64,000 bases of DNA. Origin: Mycolicibacterium sp. P1-5 (GTDB taxonomy: Bacteria; Actinomycetota; Actinomycetes; Mycobacteriales; Mycobacteriaceae). Of the stretch, positions 8,463 through 17,169 are shown in pieces (within the stretch, counting starts at the first letter, position 1; every line of letters starts with the position of its first letter). The stretch is taken from contig NZ_NPKT01000003.1 in assembly GCF_008329565.1 (NCBI RefSeq), positions 124,001-188,000 on the forward strand, read 5' to 3'. The translations under genes and the position numbers were made by a program. The notes under the pieces were generated by a model that made no database searches, was not told the origin of the DNA, and saw only the letters and a list, made by a program, of their open reading frames with translations.

Positions 8463-10231
8463 TGGGGAATTGGTTGTCGGCCCTGGTGCCCGAGGCCGGC
8501 GCACGTCGCCGCCTGGGCGTGGGCACCGGGATCTACAACATCGGCACCGGTATGTTCATGACGTCATCGGTCCTCTACTTCACTGAGGGACTGCAGCTTT
8601 CGGTCTCCGAAGTGGGTCTGTGGCTGGCAGTGGCGGGATTGATCGGTCTGTTCGCCGGCGTCCCGATGGGCCACCTGGCCGATCGCCGCGGTCCGCGCGG
8701 CGTCGCGTCGCTGAGCCTGGTGGTCCTGGCGGTGACGATGGTGGGCTACATCTTCATCACCAGCATCTGGATGTTCGTGGTGGTGACCGTGGTGGAGATG
8801 CTGGCGACCGCGGCGTCGAGAGCGTCGCGCGGTGGGCTCATCCGCCGCGTCGGCGGTGAAGGTGCGGCCGCCTACCGCTCGCAGCTGCGGGCAATCGAGA
8901 ACGCCGGTGTCGGCATTGGCGCCGCGATCGGCGCTTTGGCGCTGACGCTGCACACCTTGGCCGCGTACCAGGTGTTGTTCATCGCCAATGCGGTGACATT
9001 CCTGATCGGTGCGTGGGTGTGCGCGCGGCTGCCGGACTTTCCGCCGCTGCCCGCACCGCCCGGCACTCGGCCCGGCGTCGCGCTGCGCGACAAGCCGTTC
9101 GTTGCGTACACGATCCTCAACGGGGTGATGAGTCTGCAGTATGCGGTCATCACGTTTGCCCTGCCGCTGTGGATCGCGATGAAGACCGACGCGCCGCGCT
9201 GGATGGTCGGCGCCGTGTTGATCGTCAACACGATCGGCGTGGTGGCGCTGCAGGTCTGGGTCGGCCGTCGGGTCAACACCGTCCGTCAGGGTGCCACCGC
9301 AATGCGGGTCGCCGGGTTCGTCTTCCTGGTCGCCTGCGGCGGTGTTGCGGTGTCAGCGCACCTGCCGGGGTGGGCAGCCGCCGCGGTGCTACTGGTGGCG
9401 GTCGCTATTCACTCAGTCGGCGAAATGTGCCATGCCGCAGCCGTCTTCGTGCTGAGCTTCGAGCTGGCACCAGCCCACGCGCAAAGCGAATATGTCGGAC
9501 TGCAGGACATGGGCCTGGGTGCCGCGTTCGCGGTGGCGCCCGCGGTGCTCGGTGCCCTGTGCCTGGGTATCGGGCAGGTCGGCTGGTTGTTGCTCGGCGG
9601 GTTGTTCGCCGCAGCCGGTCTGGCGACGGTGCCCGTCGTGAGGTGGGCGCTCCGCAGTCGGCCCTTCCCGATGTCTGAAATCGTGGAGACCGTGGCGGAT
9701 ATCGAGCCTGCCACCGTCGTGCTGGCCACCGCACCGTTCGCCGTCCGGCCGCCGGCCCGTCGGCACGTTCCTATGCAGACCACCGTGCAGCTCTACCGGC
9801 GGCCCGAACGCGTTGTTCTCGACGACAATTCACGGTTCGCTCTTGACCGCGACTGCGTCGTCGGACGAGACCCGCACGGTTGCGATGCCGCCCGGCGTGG
9901 GCTACGTCCCATCCAGATCGGCCTGCGCGCCAACGGAATGTCCCGCGCCCATCTCGAAATCCGCAACGTGTTCGGGCGGTTGTACATCATCGACCGCCAG
10001 TCGCGCAACGGTGTCACCATCCGCCCAGCCGGGCACAGCGAATGGACACGGATCGCGCCGTGGAAGCCGGTCGTCTGGCTGCCCGGGATGTCAGTGCGGA
10101 TCGGCAGCCGAGTCCTGCGGTTGGAAGGCAACACCCTACGCGGCGCGGTTGCGGCACCGCCGTCGAGTGCGTCGACCGTACGTATGAAGCACACCAACAG
10201 AATTCCCGTTGCCTCAGTGAGGAACTCGTGA
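8462..10231 (+). CDS. MFS transporter with C-terminal FHA domain
   Basis: About 405 residues form a 12-helix major facilitator, with the loop motif GHLADRRGPRG between helices 2 and 3. A linker leads to a cytoplasmic FHA domain (about residues 450-570) that keeps the binding core: GRDP, MSRAHLEIR and DRQSRNGV. FHA domains bind phosphothreonine, so export may be gated by a Ser/Thr kinase; a kinase gene lies 7.5 kb downstream. The ATG shares one base with the preceding stop (TGATG); a GTG one codon earlier is also possible. It is probably the product exporter. Fusion of a drug-type MFS protein to FHA is unusual. Confidence 0.85.
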   Translation: MGNWLSALVPEAGARRRLGVGTGIYNIGTGMFMTSSVLYFTEGLQLSVSEVGLWLAVAGLIGLFAGVPMGHLADRRGPRGVASLSLVVLAVTMVGYIFITSIWMFVVVTVVEMLATAASRASRGGLIRRVGGEGAAAYRSQLRAIENAGVGIGAAIGALALTLHTLAAYQVLFIANAVTFLIGAWVCARLPDFPPLPAPPGTRPGVALRDKPFVAYTILNGVMSLQYAVITFALPLWIAMKTDAPRWMVGAVLIVNTIGVVALQVWVGRRVNTVRQGATAMRVAGFVFLVACGGVAVSAHLPGWAAAAVLLVAVAIHSVGEMCHAAAVFVLSFELAPAHAQSEYVGLQDMGLGAAFAVAPAVLGALCLGIGQVGWLLLGGLFAAAGLATVPVVRWALRSRPFPMSEIVETVADIEPATVVLATAPFAVRPPARRHVPMQTTVQLYRRPERVVLDDNSRFALDRDCVVGRDPHGCDAARRGLRPIQIGLRANGMSRAHLEIRNVFGRLYIIDRQSRNGVTIRPAGHSEWTRIAPWKPVVWLPGMSVRIGSRVLRLEGNTLRGAVAAPPSSASTVRMKHTNRIPVASVRNS

Positions 10232-11523
10232 TGAAACCCCGCGCATTTATCTTGACCGGTTACCTGCCCCTCGTCTGCCGAGACTCGGTCTACCTCGATG
10301 AGCTGCGCTGCCGGGAACTGAAAGTCCTGGTGCTCACCCCGGCCATCTCGCGCTCGTACGCTCAGGCTCACGGAAGCGACCCCGCGCATCCAGCCTCCGC
10401 GATCGACGAGATCGCCTTCGTCGATGGGTCGGTGGCGAGCGAGGGCTCCTACCTTCCCGGGGTCATCGAGCACGCCGAGCGCTGGCGCCAGTCGTACGAC
10501 ATCGTCGGTATCTACGCCGTCGGCGAGACGCTGGTCGAGCCGACCGGTCTGGTCGCCGACTACTTCGGGCTGCCGTTCCCCGGGTTGCGGGCGGCGCGCG
10601 CATGCCGCAACAAGTACCTGCAGCGCTGGTATCTGCCCGATCTCAGCCCAGTTTCCGTGCTGATCCCGCCCGGGTCGCGCGAGTCCGTGGGCTCGGTCCC
10701 ATTCCCCGCCGTGGTCAAGCCCGCGACGAGGCATTCGAGCGAGGGTGTGCAGATGGTGCACGACCGCGCCGAGCTGGCCGCTCAGTTGAATGAATACCCT
10801 ACGCAGGAAACCATTCTCGTCGAGCAGATGATTCGCGGGCAGGAGTACTCGGTCGAGAGTCTGACTCAGGACGGTAAGACACTGTTCTCGTCGGTCACAC
10901 GTAAGGAGACGACGGACGTCGACTCGCAGTACTTCGTCGAGATGGCGCACACCGTGCCTGCCCCGCGCGATGACAAATGGGATGCGGTGCAGCGGGCCAC
11001 CTTCGCGATGCTCGACCGGCTCGGCATCGAGAACGGCATCACGCACGCCGAGTGGCGACTCGACGAGCGCGGCGATGCCCGCCTCATGGAGGTCGCCGCC
11101 CGCACACCCGGCGACGGGATCATGGTGCTCTACCACCTCGCGACGGGCCGGCGGATGGAGCCTGAAATCCTGCGGATCGCTTTGGGCGAGACTGCCGATT
11201 ACCCCGCGGCCCGGCGCTTCGCCCGGCAGGTCTACGTCGCGCACATGCCGGGAACACTCGTCGACGTGACGGTCGACTGGCCCGGCGTCGAGCCGGTGTG
11301 GGTCGATGACGGCAATCCCTGGCCGGACCTGGAGCCGCTGCCCGCCGATCACCCGGCGGCGCTGCGTGCGGTCCTCGTCTACGAACCGCGCGGTGCGGCG
11401 CTGGGCCCCATCCGCAACTCGGACGATCGCGCGGTCACCTTCTTCATCGACGCCCCAACCCTGGCGGAGCTCGACGAGATCGAGGCGCGGGTGCGTGCTG
11501 CCGTGGAGGTTCACACGCGGTAA
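10231..11523 (+). CDS. ATP-grasp ligase
   Basis: A 430-residue protein with the layout of ATP-grasp carboxylate-amine ligases. It has an N-terminal nucleotide-like domain, a VVKPATRHSSEGVQMV lysine/glycine strand-loop near residue 160, the adenine-contact stretch ILVEQMIRGQEYSVES, and late metal-binding residues in HAEWRLDERGDARLMEVAAR. Such enzymes make amide or peptide bonds through acyl phosphates, for example in dipeptide synthesis. GAGGAA lies before the ATG, which overlaps the transporter stop by one base (TGATG). It ends operon 1 just before a strong hairpin. It could couple the modified aromatic amino acid to another amino acid, but the substrate is unknown. Confidence 0.82.
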   Translation: MKPRAFILTGYLPLVCRDSVYLDELRCRELKVLVLTPAISRSYAQAHGSDPAHPASAIDEIAFVDGSVASEGSYLPGVIEHAERWRQSYDIVGIYAVGETLVEPTGLVADYFGLPFPGLRAARACRNKYLQRWYLPDLSPVSVLIPPGSRESVGSVPFPAVVKPATRHSSEGVQMVHDRAELAAQLNEYPTQETILVEQMIRGQEYSVESLTQDGKTLFSSVTRKETTDVDSQYFVEMAHTVPAPRDDKWDAVQRATFAMLDRLGIENGITHAEWRLDERGDARLMEVAARTPGDGIMVLYHLATGRRMEPEILRIALGETADYPAARRFARQVYVAHMPGTLVDVTVDWPGVEPVWVDDGNPWPDLEPLPADHPAALRAVLVYEPRGAALGPIRNSDDRAVTFFIDAPTLAELDEIEARVRAAVEVHTR

Positions 11524-11540
11524 TGCGCGACGAGATCGAC

Positions 11541-11577
11541 ACCAGGGCTGTGAATCGACCAGATTCACAGCCCTGGT
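11541..11577 (+). terminator. intrinsic terminator-like hairpin closing operon 1
   Basis: A perfect 16-bp inverted repeat, ACCAGGGCTGTGAATC and its complement, flanks a 5-base loop (GACCA) and is followed by GGCGTTTT. It lies 18 bases after the ATP-grasp stop and 23 bases before the operon 2 promoter element, insulating one operon from the other. Confidence 0.85.
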
Positions 11578-11599
11578 GGCGTTTTCGCGCAATCCCGCA

Positions 11600-11696
11600 C
11601 ACTTACCCCGGGGGTAGGAAAAGCTATCCGCGCGATAGCAAGACTCTGGTATCGCCGGCGATTACGGATGAAAGCCCTGGTCACGACTATTAGTGC
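11600..11696 (+). promoter_or_regulatory. operon 2 promoter with shared cluster element (copy P2)
   Basis: The block begins CACTTACCCCGGG and ends GGTATCGCCGGCGATTAC at 11665; 21 bases later comes CTATTAG, and the ATG of the DAHP synthase gene follows four bases after that. It aligns without gaps to P1. As in P1 there is no Shine-Dalgarno sequence, so the message is probably leaderless. Confidence 0.75.
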
Positions 11697-12722
11697 ATGA
11701 CCAACACACTGCTCGTGTTCGACGAGACCGTCACCCGCGCCGGCGTCGAAGGGTGGCTGCGCCACTTAGAAGACGTGGAGATGTTTCGCCTGGGCGACAC
11801 CCACGTCCTCTCGACCCCCGACGCAGAGCTCATTCACACCGCTGCGCCAAGCCTTCCCGCGCCGACCCACCGCGTAGCGCAGCACAGCGAAGCCTGGCTG
11901 GGACGCAGGGACCTACGCCCCGGCGGGACGGTGGTTTCCTTCGGACCGACCACGATCGGCGACGGCTCCGTCGCGGTGATCGCCGGCCCGTGCGCAGTCG
12001 AATCACGGGAGCAGACGTTGGCCACCGCGGCTGTCGTCGCCGCCGAGGGCGCCGTCGGCTTGCGAGGCGGTGTCTTCAAACCCCGCACCTCGCCGCATTC
12101 CTTTCAGGGCCTGCAATGGGACGGCCTCGATCTGCTTGCCGAGGCCAGGGAGAAGACCGGCCTGCCCGTCGTCACCGAGGTGATCGACCCGGAGCACGTC
12201 AAGCGGCTGGCCGGCGTGGTGGATGCACTGCAGATCGGTGCGCGCAACATGCAGAACTTCGCCCTGTTGACCGCCGCCGGCCAGAGTGGCCTTCCGGTCG
12301 TCCTCAAGCGCGGCTTCGGCTGCACGGTCGAGGAGACCCTCGCCGCCGCAGAGTACCTGCTACTCGAGGGAAATGACCAGGTTGTGCTGTGCGAGCGAGG
12401 AATTCGCACCTTTGAGCCTTCGGCTCGCTTCACCCTCGACCTCACGGCGGTCGCGCTCTGGAAGCAGCGCACCCACCTGCCGGTCATGGTGGACCCGAGC
12501 CATTCGGGTGGACACCCCGACCTGGTGGCGCCGCTGTCACTGGCCGCGATCGCGGCCGGCGCCGACGCTCTGATCATCGACGTCCACGTCGCTCCGGAGC
12601 GGGCATTGTGCGACGGCAAGCAGGCACTGATGCCCTATGAATTCGCCGACGTGATGAGCCGGCTCGCTCCCCTGGCGGCCGGACTCGGCAGGCACATGAG
12701 CGAGGTGCCGGGTGTTCACTGA
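11697..12722 (+). CDS. 3-deoxy-7-phosphoheptulonate (DAHP) synthase, type I-beta
   Basis: A 341-residue enzyme with a short N-terminal ferredoxin-like region (about 1-65) and the DAHP/KDO8P synthase barrel. Landmarks are AGPCAVES at 96-103, GGVFKPRTSPHSFQG near 124-138, QIGARNMQN, LKRGF, the CERGIRTFE loop and DPSHSGGH. It joins phosphoenolpyruvate and erythrose 4-phosphate, the first step of the shikimate pathway. Mycobacteria use a type II enzyme for housekeeping, so this extra type I copy, under the same promoter type as the PapC-like operon, probably raises chorismate supply for the cluster. It overlaps the next gene by 11 bases. Confidence 0.92.
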   Translation: MTNTLLVFDETVTRAGVEGWLRHLEDVEMFRLGDTHVLSTPDAELIHTAAPSLPAPTHRVAQHSEAWLGRRDLRPGGTVVSFGPTTIGDGSVAVIAGPCAVESREQTLATAAVVAAEGAVGLRGGVFKPRTSPHSFQGLQWDGLDLLAEAREKTGLPVVTEVIDPEHVKRLAGVVDALQIGARNMQNFALLTAAGQSGLPVVLKRGFGCTVEETLAAAEYLLLEGNDQVVLCERGIRTFEPSARFTLDLTAVALWKQRTHLPVMVDPSHSGGHPDLVAPLSLAAIAAGADALIIDVHVAPERALCDGKQALMPYEFADVMSRLAPLAAGLGRHMSEVPGVH

Positions 12723-14679
12723 ACAACTGCAGGTGGCGATCGTCGGCCTCGGCCCGCGCGGGCTGTCCGTCGCGGAACGTCTGTGCGCCAGCGCGGAATC
12801 ACTTTTGACGCACGGACAGCAGCTCGTCATCCACCTCATCGATCCGCACGTGTTCGACGGCGGCCAGGTATGGCGGAGCACCCAGGACCGGGTGTTGTTG
12901 ATGAACACGGTGGCCTGCCAGGTGACGATCTTCGTCGACGACACGGTCGACTGCGACGGACCGGTCGTTGTGGGGCCGAGTCTTTACGAGTGGGCTCGCT
13001 CGATCGCGTTGGTCGGTAGCCCGACGGTGCCGGAAGAGGTTCGCGCCGAGGCCCTTACACTCGGTCCGGACGACTACCCGTCGCGGCCGTTCTACGGCAG
13101 CTATCTGCAGTGGGCGCGTGACCGGATCATCTGGACGGCACCCCCGTCGGTCAGCTTCGTGTCGCACAAGGCCATCGCGGTCGACGTCCGCGACACCGCA
13201 GACGGCTTGCAGGAGATCGAACTCGGCAACGGGGAGACGATCGGCGAGCTGCAGTCCGTGGTGCTCGCTCTCGGTCACATGCCGCACCACCCCGGGGAGC
13301 CTGAAGCAGCTCTCAGTGAATTCGCGCACCGGAACGAGCTGCGCTACGTCGCACCCAACAACCCGGCCGATGTGCCGCTGGACGCCATACCCGCCGGCGA
13401 GCCAATCATCCTGCGCGGCATGGGTCTCAACTTCTTCGACTACATGGCGCTGTTCACCATCGGTCGCGGTGGCACCTTCCTGCGAGACGACGACGGTGTC
13501 CTCACCTATGAGCCGTCCGGTGACGAGCCCCGCCTCGTGGTGGGATCCCGGCGCGGCGTGCCCTACCACGCCCGCGGCAAGAACCAGAAGGGATCGTTCG
13601 GCCGTCACACGCCGCGGTACATGACCCCCGAGGTGATCGAACGGCTACGGGCCCGCGCCGACGCCGGCGTACCCGCCGACTTTCGCCGCGACGTCTGGCC
13701 ACTGATCGACCAAGAAGTCCGCACGGTGTACTACGCGACGCTGGTCGGCGCGCGGCGATGCAGCTGCGATGCAGCCGAATTCACCAACTTGTTCGCTGCG
13801 GCGGATCCGGCGGTGGTGCCGATCTTCGGCGACCCCCTCGCCGTCGAGGAGAGCGAGGCACAGCGTACCGTGCTGGCCAAGTTCGACATCGATCCCGAAA
13901 GTGGCTGGGACTGGCGCACAATCGCGGCGCCCTTCTCGGCGGCCGACATCGCGTCGACAATCGAGTTCCGCAGCTGGTTGCGGTCCTATCTGGACGACGA
14001 AGTCCGCGAGGCAGGCAAGGGCAACGTCACCGGCCCGCGCAAGGCCGCCATGGACGTCCTACGCGACCTGCGCAACGAGATCCGCCTCCTGGTGGACCAC
14101 GGCGGCCTGTCCGGCGATTCCTACCGCGACGAGCTACAGCGTTGGTACATGCCGCTCAACGCGTTCCTGTCGATCGGGCCACCGGCGGAACGGATCGAGC
14201 AGTTCTGCGCTTTGATGGACGCCGCCGTTCTCGAGGTACTCGGGCCGGACATGCGGGTCGACACCACCGATGGACAATTCGTCGCGCACTCGGCAACGTG
14301 CCCCGATGTCAGCGTGCGGGCCAAGACCCTGATCGAGGCACGCCTGCCCGAGACCGACCTGCACCGCACAGCCGATCCCCTGCTGCAAGCCTTGCGCGAC
14401 CGCGGCGACTGCCGGGCACACCGCATCCCGATCCGCGGTGGCGATCACTGGGTCGCCGGTGGGGTGGCGGTGACCCGTCGCCCGTACCGGCTGCTCGACG
14501 TACACGATCGCGCACACCCACGGCGCTTCGCATTCGGAGTGCCCACCGAGTCGGTGCACTGGGTGACCGCGGCGGGCATCCGCCCCGGCGTCAACTCGGT
14601 GATCCTCGGCGATGCCGACGCCATCGCCCGCGCCAGCCTGCACACGGCGACCGACAAGTGGGCGGAGAGATCCGCATGA
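12712..14679 (+). CDS. FAD/NAD(P)-binding monooxygenase, CreE-like (aspartate to nitrosuccinate)
   Basis: A 655-residue flavoprotein with an N-terminal dinucleotide fold (VGLGPRGLS, residues 11-19), a VWRSTQ substrate/FAD region, a second glycine-rich strand (VVLALGHMPHH) and a long C-terminal half ending with HWVTAAGIRPGVNSV. Length and layout fit the NAD_binding_9-type family that includes CreE and FzmM, which oxidise the amino group of L-aspartate to give nitrosuccinate. The decisive context is the next gene, translationally coupled through ATGA, which encodes the matching type of lyase. The GTG start lies inside the DAHP synthase gene. Function is inferred; another amine N-oxidation is possible. 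Confidence 0.75.
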   Translation: MFTEQLQVAIVGLGPRGLSVAERLCASAESLLTHGQQLVIHLIDPHVFDGGQVWRSTQDRVLLMNTVACQVTIFVDDTVDCDGPVVVGPSLYEWARSIALVGSPTVPEEVRAEALTLGPDDYPSRPFYGSYLQWARDRIIWTAPPSVSFVSHKAIAVDVRDTADGLQEIELGNGETIGELQSVVLALGHMPHHPGEPEAALSEFAHRNELRYVAPNNPADVPLDAIPAGEPIILRGMGLNFFDYMALFTIGRGGTFLRDDDGVLTYEPSGDEPRLVVGSRRGVPYHARGKNQKGSFGRHTPRYMTPEVIERLRARADAGVPADFRRDVWPLIDQEVRTVYYATLVGARRCSCDAAEFTNLFAAADPAVVPIFGDPLAVEESEAQRTVLAKFDIDPESGWDWRTIAAPFSAADIASTIEFRSWLRSYLDDEVREAGKGNVTGPRKAAMDVLRDLRNEIRLLVDHGGLSGDSYRDELQRWYMPLNAFLSIGPPAERIEQFCALMDAAVLEVLGPDMRVDTTDGQFVAHSATCPDVSVRAKTLIEARLPETDLHRTADPLLQALRDRGDCRAHRIPIRGGDHWVAGGVAVTRRPYRLLDVHDRAHPRRFAFGVPTESVHWVTAAGIRPGVNSVILGDADAIARASLHTATDKWAERSA

Positions 14680-16088
14680 CGGACTACGGACTGCTGGCCC
14701 CGGCATGGGCCGCAACGGGAGCGGCGAACCTGGTCGACGACGACGCGTTGCTGAGCGCCATGCTCGCCACCGAAGTCGCACTGGCCGAGGCGCAGGCCGA
14801 ATTGGGCGTGATTCCTGCGGGCGCGGCGGTGGCCATCAGAGCCGCCGCTGCGCCTGCACACATCGATATGGCGAAAGTGGCTGCAAGCGTGCGCGATACG
14901 GCGAATCCAGTCGTCGGGTTCGTGGAGCAACTCACCGCCGCGGTCCGATCCGTTGACCCGTCCGCCGCCGAGTTCGTGCATCGCGGCAGCACCAGTCAGG
15001 ACATCCTGGACACCGCCCTTGTCCTGCTGTGCGCGGCCACGATGGACCGCATCATCGACGATCTACAGGCAACCGCCGACCATCTCGCCGCACTCGCTGA
15101 ACGGCACAGGGACACGACGATGGCGGGGCGGACTCTGACCCAGCACGCCGTGCCGGTCACCTTCGGTCTGAAGGCGGCGACCTGGTTGCAGGTGGTGCTC
15201 GACGCCGCACAGCGAGTGCAGATGGCCCGCGCGGCGCTGCCGGTGTCGATCGGCGGCGCGGCGGGAACGCTTGCCGCATATCACCAGTACACCGTGGGCA
15301 CGGCCTGGGCGAGCGAAGCGACGGGATATCAAAGCGATCCGGACGGCGCGACGCTGCGGCTACCGGGCTTGGTGGCCGAAAGGCTGGGGCTGGCCGAGCC
15401 GGTCCTGCCGTGGCACGGAATCCGCACCCCGTTCGCCGACGTCGCGGCGAGCATGCTGATCAGCACCGGGGCGCTCGGCAAGGTGGCCGCCGATGTCCTG
15501 GTGTTGAGCCGCACCGAGATCGGTGAGGTCACCGAGGAACCAGCACCGGGGCGTGGCGTCTCCTCCGCCATGCCGCAGAAGCACAATCCGGTCTTTGCGA
15601 CGCTCGTCGCGACGGCCGCACGACAGCTTCCCCCGATCGCCGTCGTGCTGTTCAGCTCGATGGCGGTGGAAGACGAGCGATCCTCGGGTGGCTGGCATGC
15701 CGAGTGGCAACCGCTGCGGGAGTGCCTGCGCATCGGTGCCGGTGCCGCAGCCAACGCCAGACGTCTGGCCGAGACGCTTCAGGTATGGCCGGAGAAGATG
15801 GCTGCGAACCTGCGACTGACCCGCGGTGCGATCGTCTCCGAACGGGTCAACGCGGTGCTGGCGCCGTTGCTCGGCAAGGGCACCGCCAAACGACTCCTCG
15901 CCGAGGTCACCGCGGCAGCCGAGCGTGACGGCACCGACGTCGCCGATCTGCTCGAGATCGCACTCAACGAAGCCGGAGTGATCTGCCCCGACGTCACAGG
16001 GCTTTTCGATCCGGCCGGCTACACCGGAATTTCCGGTCCACTGGTCGACCGGGCACTCAGGCGTTTCGCATCGATGAAAGAGAGCTGA
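14676..16088 (+). CDS. aspartase/fumarase-superfamily lyase, CreD-like nitrosuccinate lyase
   Basis: A 470-residue lyase related to 3-carboxymuconate cycloisomerase and adenylosuccinate lyase. It has HRGSTSQD at 102-109, GRTLTQHA at 151-158 and the superfamily signature SSAMPQKHNP at 296-305, whose serine is the usual catalytic base. No purine or protocatechuate genes are near. Paired with the CreE-like flavoprotein by a four-base overlap, it most likely eliminates nitrous acid from nitrosuccinate, leaving fumarate. In name-based annotation such genes appear as adenylosuccinate lyase or PcaB. I am confident of the family; the nitrosuccinate activity is inferred from pairing. Confidence 0.78.
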   Translation: MTDYGLLAPAWAATGAANLVDDDALLSAMLATEVALAEAQAELGVIPAGAAVAIRAAAAPAHIDMAKVAASVRDTANPVVGFVEQLTAAVRSVDPSAAEFVHRGSTSQDILDTALVLLCAATMDRIIDDLQATADHLAALAERHRDTTMAGRTLTQHAVPVTFGLKAATWLQVVLDAAQRVQMARAALPVSIGGAAGTLAAYHQYTVGTAWASEATGYQSDPDGATLRLPGLVAERLGLAEPVLPWHGIRTPFADVAASMLISTGALGKVAADVLVLSRTEIGEVTEEPAPGRGVSSAMPQKHNPVFATLVATAARQLPPIAVVLFSSMAVEDERSSGGWHAEWQPLRECLRIGAGAAANARRLAETLQVWPEKMAANLRLTRGAIVSERVNAVLAPLLGKGTAKRLLAEVTAAAERDGTDVADLLEIALNEAGVICPDVTGLFDPAGYTGISGPLVDRALRRFASMKES

Positions 16089-16089
16089 C

Positions 16090-17160
16090 ATGAATCGCAT
16101 TGCCGCGCTTGCGACACCCGGATTCGGTGACGTCTTCACCGATCACATGGTCACCATGCGGTGGACAGCAGAGATGGGCTGGCATGCACCTGCGGTCGGA
16201 CCGCTCGCCCCGATGGCGTTTCACCCGGCCACCATGGCATTGCATTACGGCCAAACGATTTTCGAGGGCATGAAGGCGTTCTGGCGGCCGAACGGTCAAC
16301 GAGCCCTGTTCCGGCCCCGCGACCATGCCCGCCGATTCAACAACTCGGCGCGCCGGATGGCCATGCCCACACTGCCCGAGGAGGATTTCGTCGCGGCGGT
16401 GGAGACGCTGGTGCGGGTCGATGCCGCCTGGGTGCCCGAACTTCGCGGACACAACTTGTACTTGCGGCCGTTCATGATCGCGTCGCAGACCGCCCTGGGA
16501 CTTCGCCCCGCCGAGGAGTATTTGTTCACGGTGATCGCCACCCCGTCGCGGGCGGCCACCCTGGAGCCGAAGGCCATGCGGTTGTGGGCGGCACCGGAGT
16601 ACATCCGTGCCGCGCCGGGCGGCACCGGGGCGGCTAAGTGTGGCGGCAACTACGGCGGCTCCTTCATCGTTCAGCGCGAGGCGGCAGCCAACAACTGCGA
16701 CGAGGTCGTGTGGCTGGACGCCCGGGAGCGTCGCTACGTCGAAGAGGCCGGCGGCTGCAACCTGTTCTTCGTGGAAGCCACCGCCAACGGCCCACAGCTG
16801 CGCACCCCGCCACTGAGCGGAACCCTGCTGGCGGGCATCACCCGCAACTCGATCCTGCGACTGGCGGAATCACTCGGCTACTCGATCTGCGAGCAGCCGC
16901 TCACCCTCGACGCTTGGGAGCAGGGCTGCCGCACCGGGCGCATCACCGAAACGTTCGCGTGTGGGACCGCCCGCTCGATCGTCCCCGTCGGGCATGTTGT
17001 CTCCGCGGAACGGGACTGGGCGGTCGGCGACGGCGTCGCCGGACCGGTGACGGCGCGGCTGCGTCAGGCGATGCTCGACGTCCACCACGGCCGGGTACCG
17101 GACACCTTCGGTTGGATGCGGGTCGTCCGACCTCACACCCGCGAAATACCCAACCCCTAA
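16090..17160 (+). CDS. class IV (branched-chain type) aminotransferase
   Basis: A 356-residue PLP fold-type IV aminotransferase. HYGQTIFEGMKAF at 52-64, RPFMIAS near 126, the PLP lysine in GGTGAAKCGGNYGGS (about residue 183), EEAGGCNLFF and the PLP-phosphate loop near GTLLAGITRNSI match IlvE. In its setting it could transaminate 4-aminophenylpyruvate to 4-aminophenylalanine, the step after the PapC-like enzyme. It could instead act on a branched-chain oxo acid precursor. One base separates it from the lyase gene. The housekeeping ilvE is expected elsewhere. Confidence 0.85.
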   Translation: MNRIAALATPGFGDVFTDHMVTMRWTAEMGWHAPAVGPLAPMAFHPATMALHYGQTIFEGMKAFWRPNGQRALFRPRDHARRFNNSARRMAMPTLPEEDFVAAVETLVRVDAAWVPELRGHNLYLRPFMIASQTALGLRPAEEYLFTVIATPSRAATLEPKAMRLWAAPEYIRAAPGGTGAAKCGGNYGGSFIVQREAAANNCDEVVWLDARERRYVEEAGGCNLFFVEATANGPQLRTPPLSGTLLAGITRNSILRLAESLGYSICEQPLTLDAWEQGCRTGRITETFACGTARSIVPVGHVVSAERDWAVGDGVAGPVTARLRQAMLDVHHGRVPDTFGWMRVVRPHTREIPNP

Positions 17161-17169
17161 GCTGTTGAT

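Noticed and set aside
9793-11592. 599-residue minus-strand open frame opposite the ATP-grasp gene
   Set aside because: The plus strand has the ATP-grasp motifs and ribosome site; the minus frame has no recognisable domain and is a codon-bias shadow.
13758-14675. Extended N-terminal frame before the CreD-like lyase
   Set aside because: The frame is open through the flavoprotein gene but low-complexity Arg/Gly-rich; the ATGA overlap and family length place the start at 14676.
14676-16088. Housekeeping adenylosuccinate lyase (purB)
   Set aside because: No purine genes around, coupled to a flavoprotein, and the signature fits the PcaB/CreD-like branch better; this remains a judgement without a search.
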